Source: a virus. Taken from it: a stretch of DNA of 42,732 nt. Position 1 is the stretch's first letter; each line of letters starts with the position of its first letter. Shown piece after piece: positions 1-7,192 of the stretch. The position numbers and the translations under genes were made by a program. The notes under the pieces are model-generated. The model was not told the DNA's origin. It was given only the letters and a program-made list of their open reading frames with translations, and ran no database searches. Location of the stretch: IMG/VR virus record IMGVR_UViG_3300028384_000562, positions 1 to 42,732 of that record; one strand, 5' to 3'.

Positions 1-11
1 CGGAGTAAGTT

Positions 12-1532
12 ATGACTAAAGCAAGAGACCTTGCAGGTATCATCAGTGGACAAACTGATGTGCCTCAAGATTCCCTAGGTAACGTACCGCCTGTTACGCC
101 TACTCAGGTGTCTGACCAAAATAACACTTCTACAGGCTATTTTGATGCACCTGCGGGGACTACGGCACAGCGTCCGAGTAGTCCTAATACTGGGTATGTG
201 CGTTTTAATACGACATTAGACCAACTGGAGCAGTACACATCCGATGTTGGATGGCAGGGTATTTCAGCACCACCAACAATAACAACAACAGATGTGACTA
301 ACGTAGATGAGACAGACACTTCACAAGTGATTGTTATTACTGGTCAGAATTTTGATGCAACATCGAGTGCTGTTTTAGTTGATGCAAATGGAAGCACAAA
401 AAACCCCACTACCTCTGTACGTAATAGTTCCTCGCAAATTACTATCACTTACAGCGGAGGAGATGTTTTGACATCTTCTGTAGCTGAGCCATTAGACGTA
501 AAGGTTACAAATGGGTCTGGATTATCTGCTGTATTAGAAAATCAAATTAATATTGATGCTTCACCTATTTGGTCTACTAACTCAGGAACACTGGCTACAA
601 TAAGTGATGCAACAACAGGTACTCACGTAACAGTATCTGCCACAGACCCTGAGGGGCAAAGCGTTTCTTACACAATTGCAAGTGGAGCTATGCCTAGTGG
701 GCTTTCCTTAAATTCTTCTACAGGTGTAATTAGTGGTGACCCAGATAATGTATCGGGAAGTACAACATCTAACTTTACAGTAGGCGCAAGCGATGGGACA
801 GGTAACACAGTAAACCGTTCGTTTAATATTATTGTTAATCCTGCTCTTGACGGAAGTACTTCAGCTAGGGCAGCTACTAGTGCAGCTGCAATTAAGTCTT
901 TGACAGGCACAACAACTATGGGCAACTACTGGATTGACCTTGCGGGAACTCCTACTCAAGTTTGGTGTGATATGTCTACAGACGGTGGTGGTTGGATGGC
1001 TATGTGGATGACACCATCTGGCTCAACTTCTCAAACTTATAGAATTTCAGCTAACAGGTCTGATGGAGCTTCTAGTGAGTTTGAAAACTACTCTCTAACT
1101 TACGCACAGCGGTCAGCAATGAGAGCAAGATGTTCAAGTACTCAAACTCTTGTCAAGAGAAATGGCGGGTGGATGAGATTGAACATATATCTCTGGAATA
1201 GTACTACGCATTCAAGCGGTAACTTTTACTTTGAGCAAAACTGTTCTATCGTTACTTCAAACGGCACTACTGATTCTTCTGCTGAAGCAGGTATAGTTAA
1301 CTATAACAACAGCGTTGGTGGTGACTTTGGTATCGCAACTAGCACTAATGGTATAGACCACCATAATACTAGTGATTATTACCTTCTAAACAACAGCTGT
1401 GGAGGTATGTATTTGTATCAATATGGTGCGGGATATAAAGTTAATACAGGGCTTAGTGGGTGGTCTTCGGCTACTACAGGTTGCGCTAATACTAATAGTA
1501 ACGATTTTTCTTTAGCTGTTTATATGCGATGA
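12..1532 (+). CDS. Tail fibre/adhesin with Ig-like domains and fibrinogen-like tip
   Basis: A 506-residue protein that probably forms a distal part of the tail fibre and binds a cell-surface glycan. Residues 41-81 resemble the short repeat seen in marine phage fibres (GYVRFNT then W). Residues 87-181 look like an IPT/TIG-type Ig fold. Residues 184-277 match the putative-Ig (He_PIG) pattern, including MPSGLSLNSSTGVISG. Residues 305-506 look fibrinogen-C-like, from the YWIDLAG, VWCDM and TDGGGW signature at about 306-328, with several later cysteines. A GGAG at 2-5 sits 6 bases before the ATG. The gene follows the fibre genes at the right edge of the window if the ends join. Domain names come from recognised motifs, not a search. 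The receptor is unknown. Confidence 0.8.
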   Translation: MTKARDLAGIISGQTDVPQDSLGNVPPVTPTQVSDQNNTSTGYFDAPAGTTAQRPSSPNTGYVRFNTTLDQLEQYTSDVGWQGISAPPTITTTDVTNVDETDTSQVIVITGQNFDATSSAVLVDANGSTKNPTTSVRNSSSQITITYSGGDVLTSSVAEPLDVKVTNGSGLSAVLENQINIDASPIWSTNSGTLATISDATTGTHVTVSATDPEGQSVSYTIASGAMPSGLSLNSSTGVISGDPDNVSGSTTSNFTVGASDGTGNTVNRSFNIIVNPALDGSTSARAATSAAAIKSLTGTTTMGNYWIDLAGTPTQVWCDMSTDGGGWMAMWMTPSGSTSQTYRISANRSDGASSEFENYSLTYAQRSAMRARCSSTQTLVKRNGGWMRLNIYLWNSTTHSSGNFYFEQNCSIVTSNGTTDSSAEAGIVNYNNSVGGDFGIATSTNGIDHHNTSDYYLLNNSCGGMYLYQYGAGYKVNTGLSGWSSATTGCANTNSNDFSLAVYMR

Positions 1533-1702
1533 TAAAAGTGGATAAAGAAAAAAGAGAGGCTAGATACTCTCTTTGTAAGAATTGTCCAGAATATGGAATC
1601 AGTCCTTTGTTTCATTACAAAGATAAATGCAAGCAATGCGGCTGTATTATGGCGATAAAAACGTGGCTTAAAGAAGCAGCGTGTCCATTAAATAAATGGT
1701 AA
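1529..1702 (+). CDS. 57-residue cysteine-rich protein (zinc-ribbon-like)
   Basis: A short gene whose ATG overlaps the fibre stop codon as ATGA, so it is probably translated by coupling. The product has a CKNCP pair near residue 16, then CKQCGC near residue 39 and CPLNKW at the C-terminus. Paired cysteines spaced like this usually bind zinc. I recognise the pattern (CxxC, then CxxCGC, then CPxxKW) from small uncharacterised proteins in several tailed-phage genomes, but know of no assigned function. Its place between fibre and lysis-like genes gives no firm clue. Confidence 0.72.
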   Translation: MIKVDKEKREARYSLCKNCPEYGISPLFHYKDKCKQCGCIMAIKTWLKEAACPLNKW

Positions 1703-1715
1703 CTAAGGAACTCTT

Positions 1716-1913
1716 ATGACTGACATAGAACGACTAGCTAAGCTAGAACAGCAGCAAGAGGAGCTAATGCGTATGGTCAAGGAAAACCACGAGGACTTAA
1801 AAGAAGTTAAGGAATCCCTGACGAAATGGAAAGGTATTGCAGGTGGTATAGCCATCGCAGTATCTTGTATGTGGGCTGCTGTGATAGGCGTTATGGAATT
1901 TTTAAAACGATGA
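1716..1913 (+). CDS. Small membrane protein, possible XhlA-type holin
   Basis: A 65-residue protein with an N-terminal charged, heptad-like segment (residues 1-40, rich in E, K and L) and one hydrophobic segment near the C-terminus (about 41-60), ending in a basic FLKR. This is the layout of XhlA/haemolysin-type holin accessory proteins. AAGGA lies about 8 bases before the start. Its stop overlaps the next gene's ATG (ATGA). The position right after the fibre genes is where T7 keeps its holin (gene 17.5), which supports a lysis role. It could also be an unrelated membrane anchor, since a holin cannot be proved from one helix. Confidence 0.7.
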   Translation: MTDIERLAKLEQQQEELMRMVKENHEDLKEVKESLTKWKGIAGGIAIAVSCMWAAVIGVMEFLKR

Positions 1914-2488
1914 AAAAAATAGTAATTGCGATGCTGTTAGTACCCCTAACGGCACTGGCTGTAGATAGCACCTCGACAATCAATAGCAATTCTACAAGTA
2001 CTTCGGAATCAACCGTTTCATACAAAGACCAACCCGTAGCCGGCGCTAAGGCACCTAATGTCTCTATTAATAATAGTGACGTATGTGTTACGGCAGTTGC
2101 AGGTGGAGCACAAACAAATGTACTGGGTATTAGCTTGGGTACAACCGTAGACGACTTAAACTGCCAACGTATAAAGCTCGCTAGAGAGCTGAGACAAGGT
2201 GGTATGAAAGTTGCCTCGGTTGCCCTGCTATGCCAGGACCCTCGGGTTTTTCAATCGATGATTATGTCAGGCACCCCGTGTCCTGCAAAAGGAAAAATCG
2301 GAAAAGAGGCCGCTGAGTTCTGGAATAAGTACCCAGAGTTACGCCCAGACTATGATGAGTATGTTAAGCAATTAGAAACTCTGATTAAAGCAGGTCACAT
2401 AGAAGACCCACGTTTGGAGAAGAAAGATGAAGATTTACCTCCCTGCGGTCCTGTTAGGAACTATAACTTGGACCAGTGTAGTCGCTGA
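1910..2488 (+). CDS. Exported protein with signal peptide, function unknown
   Basis: A 192-residue product starting with a clear Sec signal (MKK, a hydrophobic core, then ALA before VDS near residue 19). Next comes a Ser/Thr/Asn-rich segment, then a more conserved-looking domain containing SDVCVTA, LCQDPRVFQ and GTPCPAKGKIGKEAAEFW. At least six cysteines fall in the mature part, so disulfides in the periplasm are plausible. I recall similar exported proteins beside fibre or lysis genes in marine podophages, without known function. The start at 1910 was preferred over an in-frame upstream start because it opens the signal peptide and overlaps the previous stop as ATGA. No lipobox is present, so it is not an obvious o-spanin. 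Confidence 0.75.
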   Translation: MKKIVIAMLLVPLTALAVDSTSTINSNSTSTSESTVSYKDQPVAGAKAPNVSINNSDVCVTAVAGGAQTNVLGISLGTTVDDLNCQRIKLARELRQGGMKVASVALLCQDPRVFQSMIMSGTPCPAKGKIGKEAAEFWNKYPELRPDYDEYVKQLETLIKAGHIEDPRLEKKDEDLPPCGPVRNYNLDQCSR

Positions 2489-3479
2489 AACCACAGGTAA
2501 TTTGGCTGATATACAGCAGCTACACCTACACACTGACTATACTTATGATGAGGTATCTCAGACAATCAATTTGGATACCGTGTTGCCTGAGGATTATCAG
2601 GTGACCGGTATCGATTGGTCTGTACTAATACATACGTACGATAACGCCGTTGGTTGCTATAGTAATTGTAATAATGATTATGTCTTGTACGCAATCAATG
2701 GTTACGATGCTGAGGGTAACCTCTTAGGCACTACAGGTCTTGATGGATACATCGATAACAATACAGGCTCTTGGGCATCCAGTGTGTACTCAGGAACCGT
2801 AGATACGCCCGAGGATTTACTCGGGTTATCTACTATTGAGATTGTTGAAGGTGGTCAGGATACAGGTTTTTGGGCCGGTAACTATGGCCCTATGTTCCAC
2901 AATCAGGAACTGTACGTGACGTACGATATTGTCCCAAGTATAACGCCGGACGTTATAGCTGAGGTAGCACAAGAGACCTTAGATGTTATTGATTTAATAC
3001 AACCAGATATTACAGCCCCTGCCATGCACAATGATGTTGTGCAAGCAGCTCCCGCTGTAGAGGAAGTTAGCGTTGAAGAAACTGAACCAGAGATGCAAGA
3101 AGAATTGGCAGAGACAGAAACTTCTACCGGAGAAGAATCCACATCCTCCGAAGAATCCTCTTCACAGGAATCAGTTGCCTCTAACGAGTCAGGAGGAAAG
3201 CCAAGCGTAGCTACACAAGCTTTACAAACGCTACAACTTGTACAGAGTATTGAACAAAAGAACACAATGCTCGCATCTGGGATGGGATTAGTCGGTGATT
3301 TTACTGCGTATGAAACAGTAAAGTTAACTGAAACTATTGCCCTACAGGATAATGAAGATTGGTATTCAGAGAATGATTTTTATGATGATTCTGAGTACAC
3401 AGAAAATTTACAATTAAGCGATAAGCTAAATTTAAAGGAAACACAGTTTTACTATGGACGCACTTATCAATTTTATTAA
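2427..3479 (+). CDS. Exported acidic protein, function unknown
   Basis: A 350-residue protein whose first 62 bases overlap the previous gene in another frame. GGAG at 2416-2419 lies 7 bases before the ATG. The N-terminus is a signal peptide (MKIYLPAVLL to SVVAE). Residues 25-165 form a probable beta-rich domain with a close cysteine pair (GCYSNC). Residues 195-260 are a low-complexity Glu/Ser/Thr stretch, and the C-terminal quarter is acidic and Tyr-rich. I do not recognise the family. Being exported and sitting in the middle of a cluster of membrane proteins, it may act in the periplasm at lysis or alter the cell surface. Confidence 0.72.
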   Translation: MKIYLPAVLLGTITWTSVVAETTGNLADIQQLHLHTDYTYDEVSQTINLDTVLPEDYQVTGIDWSVLIHTYDNAVGCYSNCNNDYVLYAINGYDAEGNLLGTTGLDGYIDNNTGSWASSVYSGTVDTPEDLLGLSTIEIVEGGQDTGFWAGNYGPMFHNQELYVTYDIVPSITPDVIAEVAQETLDVIDLIQPDITAPAMHNDVVQAAPAVEEVSVEETEPEMQEELAETETSTGEESTSSEESSSQESVASNESGGKPSVATQALQTLQLVQSIEQKNTMLASGMGLVGDFTAYETVKLTETIALQDNEDWYSENDFYDDSEYTENLQLSDKLNLKETQFYYGRTYQFY

Positions 3480-3846
3480 AGAAGCTTTAGCCGGTAAAAA
3501 GATGTCGGCTGAGTGGATTGTGACCTTAGCAATCGCTATCGCAGGTATTGCTTGGGGCGGCACACTGGCCTATCAAAAGTATGAAGGTATGCAGAGTGCT
3601 ATAGCAGAACTACAGGGTTCAGCCCATGAAAAAACAGAAGCATACGATGATGCTCCTATGAGTGCTCGTGTAACTACAAACAGTGCGGCTATCATTGCTG
3701 CAACAGAACGATTAAAAGCAGTAGAGGCGGGCTTGGAGAAGCTTTCTACTGTACGTGAAAAACTTGAGCGTATTGAAGCTGAAGTTAAGAACTTAGACAG
3801 AAACGTTGAGCGTGCGACAAGTAACGGGAATCCGTTGGCACTTTAG
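3454..3846 (+). CDS. Membrane protein with coiled coil, possible spanin-like role
   Basis: A 130-residue protein that overlaps the previous gene by 26 bases. One transmembrane segment lies at about residues 20-40 (WIVTLAIAIAGIAWGG), preceded by a short basic segment (AGKK). Residues 65-122 are Ala/Glu/Lys-rich and heptad-like, so probably a periplasmic or cytoplasmic coiled coil. An inner-membrane helix plus a long coiled coil is also the general plan of inner-membrane spanins, but the partner lipoprotein was not found, so that is only a suggestion. It ends 8 bases before the gp13-like gene. Confidence 0.68.
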   Translation: MDALINFIKEALAGKKMSAEWIVTLAIAIAGIAWGGTLAYQKYEGMQSAIAELQGSAHEKTEAYDDAPMSARVTTNSAAIIAATERLKAVEAGLEKLSTVREKLERIEAEVKNLDRNVERATSNGNPLAL

Positions 3847-3854
3847 AGGGAAAC

Positions 3855-4331
3855 ATGAAGGTAAAAATTGTTGGGTTTGAGAAGAAATACTATAATGAAG
3901 CTGTAGGCTTAAAATTGAAAGAGGATGATAAGAAAGAAGTTGAAGCATCCTCAGGTGTACCATACACCCGTGTACTACAACGAATGGTAAATAAGTACTC
4001 AGATACTATGTACTTAATCTTGTACGAAGGTAAGGTGTCAGGAATCTTTGGTGCAGTACCTAGTGGTAAACCAGGTGAAGGCATTGGTTATCTTCTTACA
4101 GACGAAAAGATTAATGAGTACAAGTGGGATATGGCCCGATATTCAATTGAGGTATTTGTTCACTTACTCAAACAATTCCCTATTATCACTAACTACGTGA
4201 GTAGTGAGCATAAGGTATCAGTCCGATGGCTTAAACGATTTGGGGCTAGGTTTGACGGGAAAGCATACATATTGCATGACCCTGATGTACCTTTTTATAA
4301 ATTTGAATTAAGGATGCAGGATTATGTGTGA
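3855..4331 (+). CDS. T7 gp13-like protein with GNAT fold
   Basis: A 158-residue protein resembling the T7 gene 13 family, which has an acetyltransferase (GNAT) fold and is needed to build infectious particles although it is not clearly an enzyme. Visible clues are the central beta strands YLILYEGKVSGIFGAVPS and the late segment SVRWLKRFGARF, which mimics the closing GNAT motif. It lies directly before the gp14-like gene, as in T7, and overlaps it by 8 bases. A start at 3855 is supported by GAGGG 6-7 bases upstream. Catalysis cannot be judged from sequence. Confidence 0.75.
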   Translation: MKVKIVGFEKKYYNEAVGLKLKEDDKKEVEASSGVPYTRVLQRMVNKYSDTMYLILYEGKVSGIFGAVPSGKPGEGIGYLLTDEKINEYKWDMARYSIEVFVHLLKQFPIITNYVSSEHKVSVRWLKRFGARFDGKAYILHDPDVPFYKFELRMQDYV

Positions 4332-4875
4332 ACCGATAACGATGGCAGCGATTGCTGCTATTGGTACAGCCGCTCAAATCTCCGCTACCAATCAAGCGAT
4401 GGAGCGGCAGCAAGCGGCTGAAGTTGAAAAACAAGGTATTATAAATAAACGCATTGAAGAAGAAAGTGCGGATATGAAACGCGAGACAGCCGCAGAGCTT
4501 ACGCAGAAAGAGCGTGAGCAGATGCGGTATGTTGCAGCACAAAAAGTACAGATGGTTGAATCAGGTGCAGCCGGTGGCTCATCTATTCGTAACCTAGGTA
4601 ACGTCTATATGCAGGGGAGCTTTGAGAAAGGCTCTATTATTGCTAAGGGCGAAGTTGATATGGCTGAACAAGGCCGTAAATCACAAGACCAATTCTTATC
4701 TACTAGAAGTAAGATTAATGAATTGGAAGCAAACAAGACTACCGGTTTGGCTGCGGCCTTACAAATTGGTGCTTCCGCTGCATCAGGTTATGCTGCGGGT
4801 GGTGGCTTTGAAGCCGGTTCTACGTTTAGTGGTAACGTAGATAAATTTAAGGGCACATGGGGCTTTGGGCCATAG
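4324..4875 (+). CDS. Internal virion protein, T7 gp14-like
   Basis: A 183-residue, Ala/Gln/Glu-rich protein that should belong to the ejection core inside the capsid and, as in T7, insert in the outer membrane when DNA enters the cell. It starts MCEP followed by a small hydrophobic segment (MAAIAAIGTAAQISA), then long helices with QAAEVEKQ and MRYVAAQKVQ. The C-terminal third is Gly/Ala-rich. This composition and the position between gp13-like and gp15-like genes match T7 gp14. Sequence similarity between such proteins is usually weak, so the call rests mainly on gene order. Confidence 0.75.
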   Translation: MCEPITMAAIAAIGTAAQISATNQAMERQQAAEVEKQGIINKRIEEESADMKRETAAELTQKEREQMRYVAAQKVQMVESGAAGGSSIRNLGNVYMQGSFEKGSIIAKGEVDMAEQGRKSQDQFLSTRSKINELEANKTTGLAAALQIGASAASGYAAGGGFEAGSTFSGNVDKFKGTWGFGP

Positions 4876-4905
4876 GCTAAAAAATATAATTAGGAGTATC
4901 TGAGG

Positions 4906-6609
4906 ATGCCAAGAGAACAAAGAGTTGCGTTGAACAAACCTGCGGTTGCCGAGACACCGCTAGGTGTTGTTTCGGAAAAGGGTGCTGTATCAGTCGGTAA
5001 TGTTACCGTTGATAATAAAGCAGCAGGTTTAGGTGAACAGTTAGCGAGTGCCTTGAACGTAGGTATGAAAGCGGCTACTACATTTGCTGAAGGTAAGAAC
5101 AAGCAAATGCGTGCTATGGATTCTATCCGTCAGCAGAGTAAGGGCCGTGCTTATGCTCGTACACGTTGGTCAGAGCTAGAAAAACAATTAGCTGATGAAG
5201 CTGTATACATTGAAGATGCTAACGGTAATCGTATAAACCAACACCGTAAGATTATTGAATTTGAATTAGAACGCATGAATGACCAGATGCGTGAACAGTC
5301 CGGTGAAATGCACCCTGAGTACTACAAAGCTGTAATCTCACACTTTGCTGATTACGGTGAAACTTACGCCGCTAAAAAAGACGGCGAACTCTTGGGTATG
5401 AAGCAAGAAGAGTTGCTAACAGAGATGGGGTACAACATTCAAGTTGACCGTGAATCTGGGTTAGGTGGTACTGAAATCATTGCTAAACTACAGCAATCAC
5501 AATTATTTCCAACTAAGAAAGCAGCGGCGAAATTCCATTTTGAAACAAGTATTGCAGAAATTACAGAAAAAGCGCAGAGAGACCCTACTTACGACTACCA
5601 AGCTGACATTGATAGGTTACTTAATGTATCTAGTCCAGACGGGGTTGTAGATTATAAAAAGGACCCAGAGCTAGGTAAGCTTATTGATGGTCTTGAAAGT
5701 AATATTAAGACCTTACGTTCAGCTCAGTACACAGCATCTAAGAATGCAATTACTAAAGGACGCGAAGAGGCTAAGCGTGGCTTGACTGAGTACTTTGTTA
5801 CAAATGACCCTGTTGGTGCTATGAAGCATTTACAAGCTAATCGTAGGTTCTTTGAACTGAAAGATTACAAAGATACTGAGGAGCTTATTAAGGGTATGGG
5901 TACCCGTGTATTTGCTCAAGGTATTAGCGACACAGATGCTTACCTACAACTTAGCCGTGATATCCAGATGGGTAAATTTAATCAAGCTAACTTAGAAGCT
6001 AATGCTCATTTACTAACAGAAGATGATTATAAAAAATTAGTACAGTCTAAGATTGACTTTGATAAAGGTATGGCTACTGGTGCCGCTAAGGATGCTAATG
6101 CTCGCTTTAATAAGCTCTTATCTTCAGGCCAAGGCGAAGCCTCTGGTGTAAGTGCCTTTGATTTTGATAAATCTCAAATTGGTGCTCGTAAGAAGAACTA
6201 CTACACTCAAGAAATCATGGCACGCCAAGAAGCATTTGTTAATGAGAACGGTTGGGCTGCTTTGACTGTATCCCAAGTTAACGCTTGGAATGATGAAATC
6301 ATGAAGCAGATTAACGGTATGAACTTTGAGGATGTAACTCCTGTTGGTCAACCTGCGACTACGGAAGAGCCTAATCCTGAACAACTACCTACTACTCCGG
6401 AAGTAACACCTCCGGCTGCAAAACCCGCTCCTAAAATTAGCTTTGAGGATTTTGTTAAGAAAGCTACGGTTATTGCTGATAAATTTGTAGAAAGAGGGCA
6501 TAGTTATGAGGACTTTGTACAAGCATTGGCTAGGGACACAGCCACTGACCCTGCTAGTATACGCTCTAATTTCCCTGAGTCTTCTTACAACAAACTTAAA
6601 GGAAAGTAA
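4906..6609 (+). CDS. Internal virion protein, T7 gp15-like
   Basis: A 567-residue mostly helical, soluble protein expected to form the middle part of the ejection tube that crosses the periplasm. The sequence is rich in Gln, Glu, Lys and Ala, with segments such as AVISHFADYGETYAAKKDGELL near residue 143. A Pro/Thr/Glu-rich linker at about 481-515 separates a final short helical region. No membrane segment or catalytic motif was seen. T7 gp15 is longer (about 747 residues), so this is a shorter version. An AGGAG lies 9 bases before the ATG. Assigned by order and composition. Confidence 0.75.
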   Translation: MPREQRVALNKPAVAETPLGVVSEKGAVSVGNVTVDNKAAGLGEQLASALNVGMKAATTFAEGKNKQMRAMDSIRQQSKGRAYARTRWSELEKQLADEAVYIEDANGNRINQHRKIIEFELERMNDQMREQSGEMHPEYYKAVISHFADYGETYAAKKDGELLGMKQEELLTEMGYNIQVDRESGLGGTEIIAKLQQSQLFPTKKAAAKFHFETSIAEITEKAQRDPTYDYQADIDRLLNVSSPDGVVDYKKDPELGKLIDGLESNIKTLRSAQYTASKNAITKGREEAKRGLTEYFVTNDPVGAMKHLQANRRFFELKDYKDTEELIKGMGTRVFAQGISDTDAYLQLSRDIQMGKFNQANLEANAHLLTEDDYKKLVQSKIDFDKGMATGAAKDANARFNKLLSSGQGEASGVSAFDFDKSQIGARKKNYYTQEIMARQEAFVNENGWAALTVSQVNAWNDEIMKQINGMNFEDVTPVGQPATTEEPNPEQLPTTPEVTPPAAKPAPKISFEDFVKKATVIADKFVERGHSYEDFVQALARDTATDPASIRSNFPESSYNKLKGK

Positions 6610-6610
6610 T

Positions 6611-7192
6611 ATGCGTAACTTAGGAGATGGTACTCGTGAAAACCCATGGACGGGTTCCGCTGTATGGCGTAACTCTTTAAAAGGTAAGGCTGCGGTTAAG
6701 GAAGTTGAGGAGCGTTACAATGTAAAGCTATCAGCGCCTCAGAAACGTATTGTAGAACTAGAAGGTTTTGTACCAGGTTTTTACATGGATGACGCAAAGG
6801 AACCTGTATTGACTTATGGTGTAGGCCAGACAGGTGAGTACATTAACTCAGGTTTTGTTGCGGCGTACGAAGAGCACCAAATGCGTGCAGAAAAAACCTT
6901 TGGTCCGTTATCACAATTCTCAGAGAAACTACAAGGTGAGTTGATGTCCTTAGTATATCGTGGCGACTTTAAACCAGGTTATAACTGGGTACGTCAATTT
7001 AATGAAGGCCGATTTGAAGATGCAGCAGATACACTGCTTATTCATCGTGAGTACATGGACCGTAAGAAAGCAAACCCTGATGATGGTGTAGTTAAACGTT
7101 TGGATGCTGCAAGTCAGGCTATCCGTGAAGCGGGTAAGGATGTATTCAAAAGCTCTGGTGTTAATTTAGCAGGAGGAACTGATGGCTATTGA
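6611..7192 (+). CDS. Lysozyme-like muramidase, probably virion-associated
   Basis: A 193-residue protein with a GH24 (T4 lysozyme)-like active site. Glu51 in ELEGF, Asp60 in YMDD and Thr68 in LTYGVG reproduce the E-x8-D-x(n)-T triad, with two extra residues between D and T compared with T4. It would cut peptidoglycan glycan strands. It sits between the gp15-like and gp16-like genes and overlaps the latter by 11 bases, which points to a particle protein that opens the wall during DNA entry. In T7 a transglycosylase domain at the gp16 N-terminus does this. No other endolysin was found, so it could also serve at lysis. The start at 6611 follows AGGA and removes an unlikely upstream extension. 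Confidence 0.78.
   Translation: MRNLGDGTRENPWTGSAVWRNSLKGKAAVKEVEERYNVKLSAPQKRIVELEGFVPGFYMDDAKEPVLTYGVGQTGEYINSGFVAAYEEHQMRAEKTFGPLSQFSEKLQGELMSLVYRGDFKPGYNWVRQFNEGRFEDAADTLLIHREYMDRKKANPDDGVVKRLDAASQAIREAGKDVFKSSGVNLAGGTDGY

Noticed and set aside
2903-3265. A 120-residue reverse-strand frame opposite the exported protein at 2427.
   Set aside because: It is the complement of the Glu/Ser-rich low-complexity region, giving Ser/Thr/Cys runs. No ribosome site or family, and all supported genes are on the + strand.
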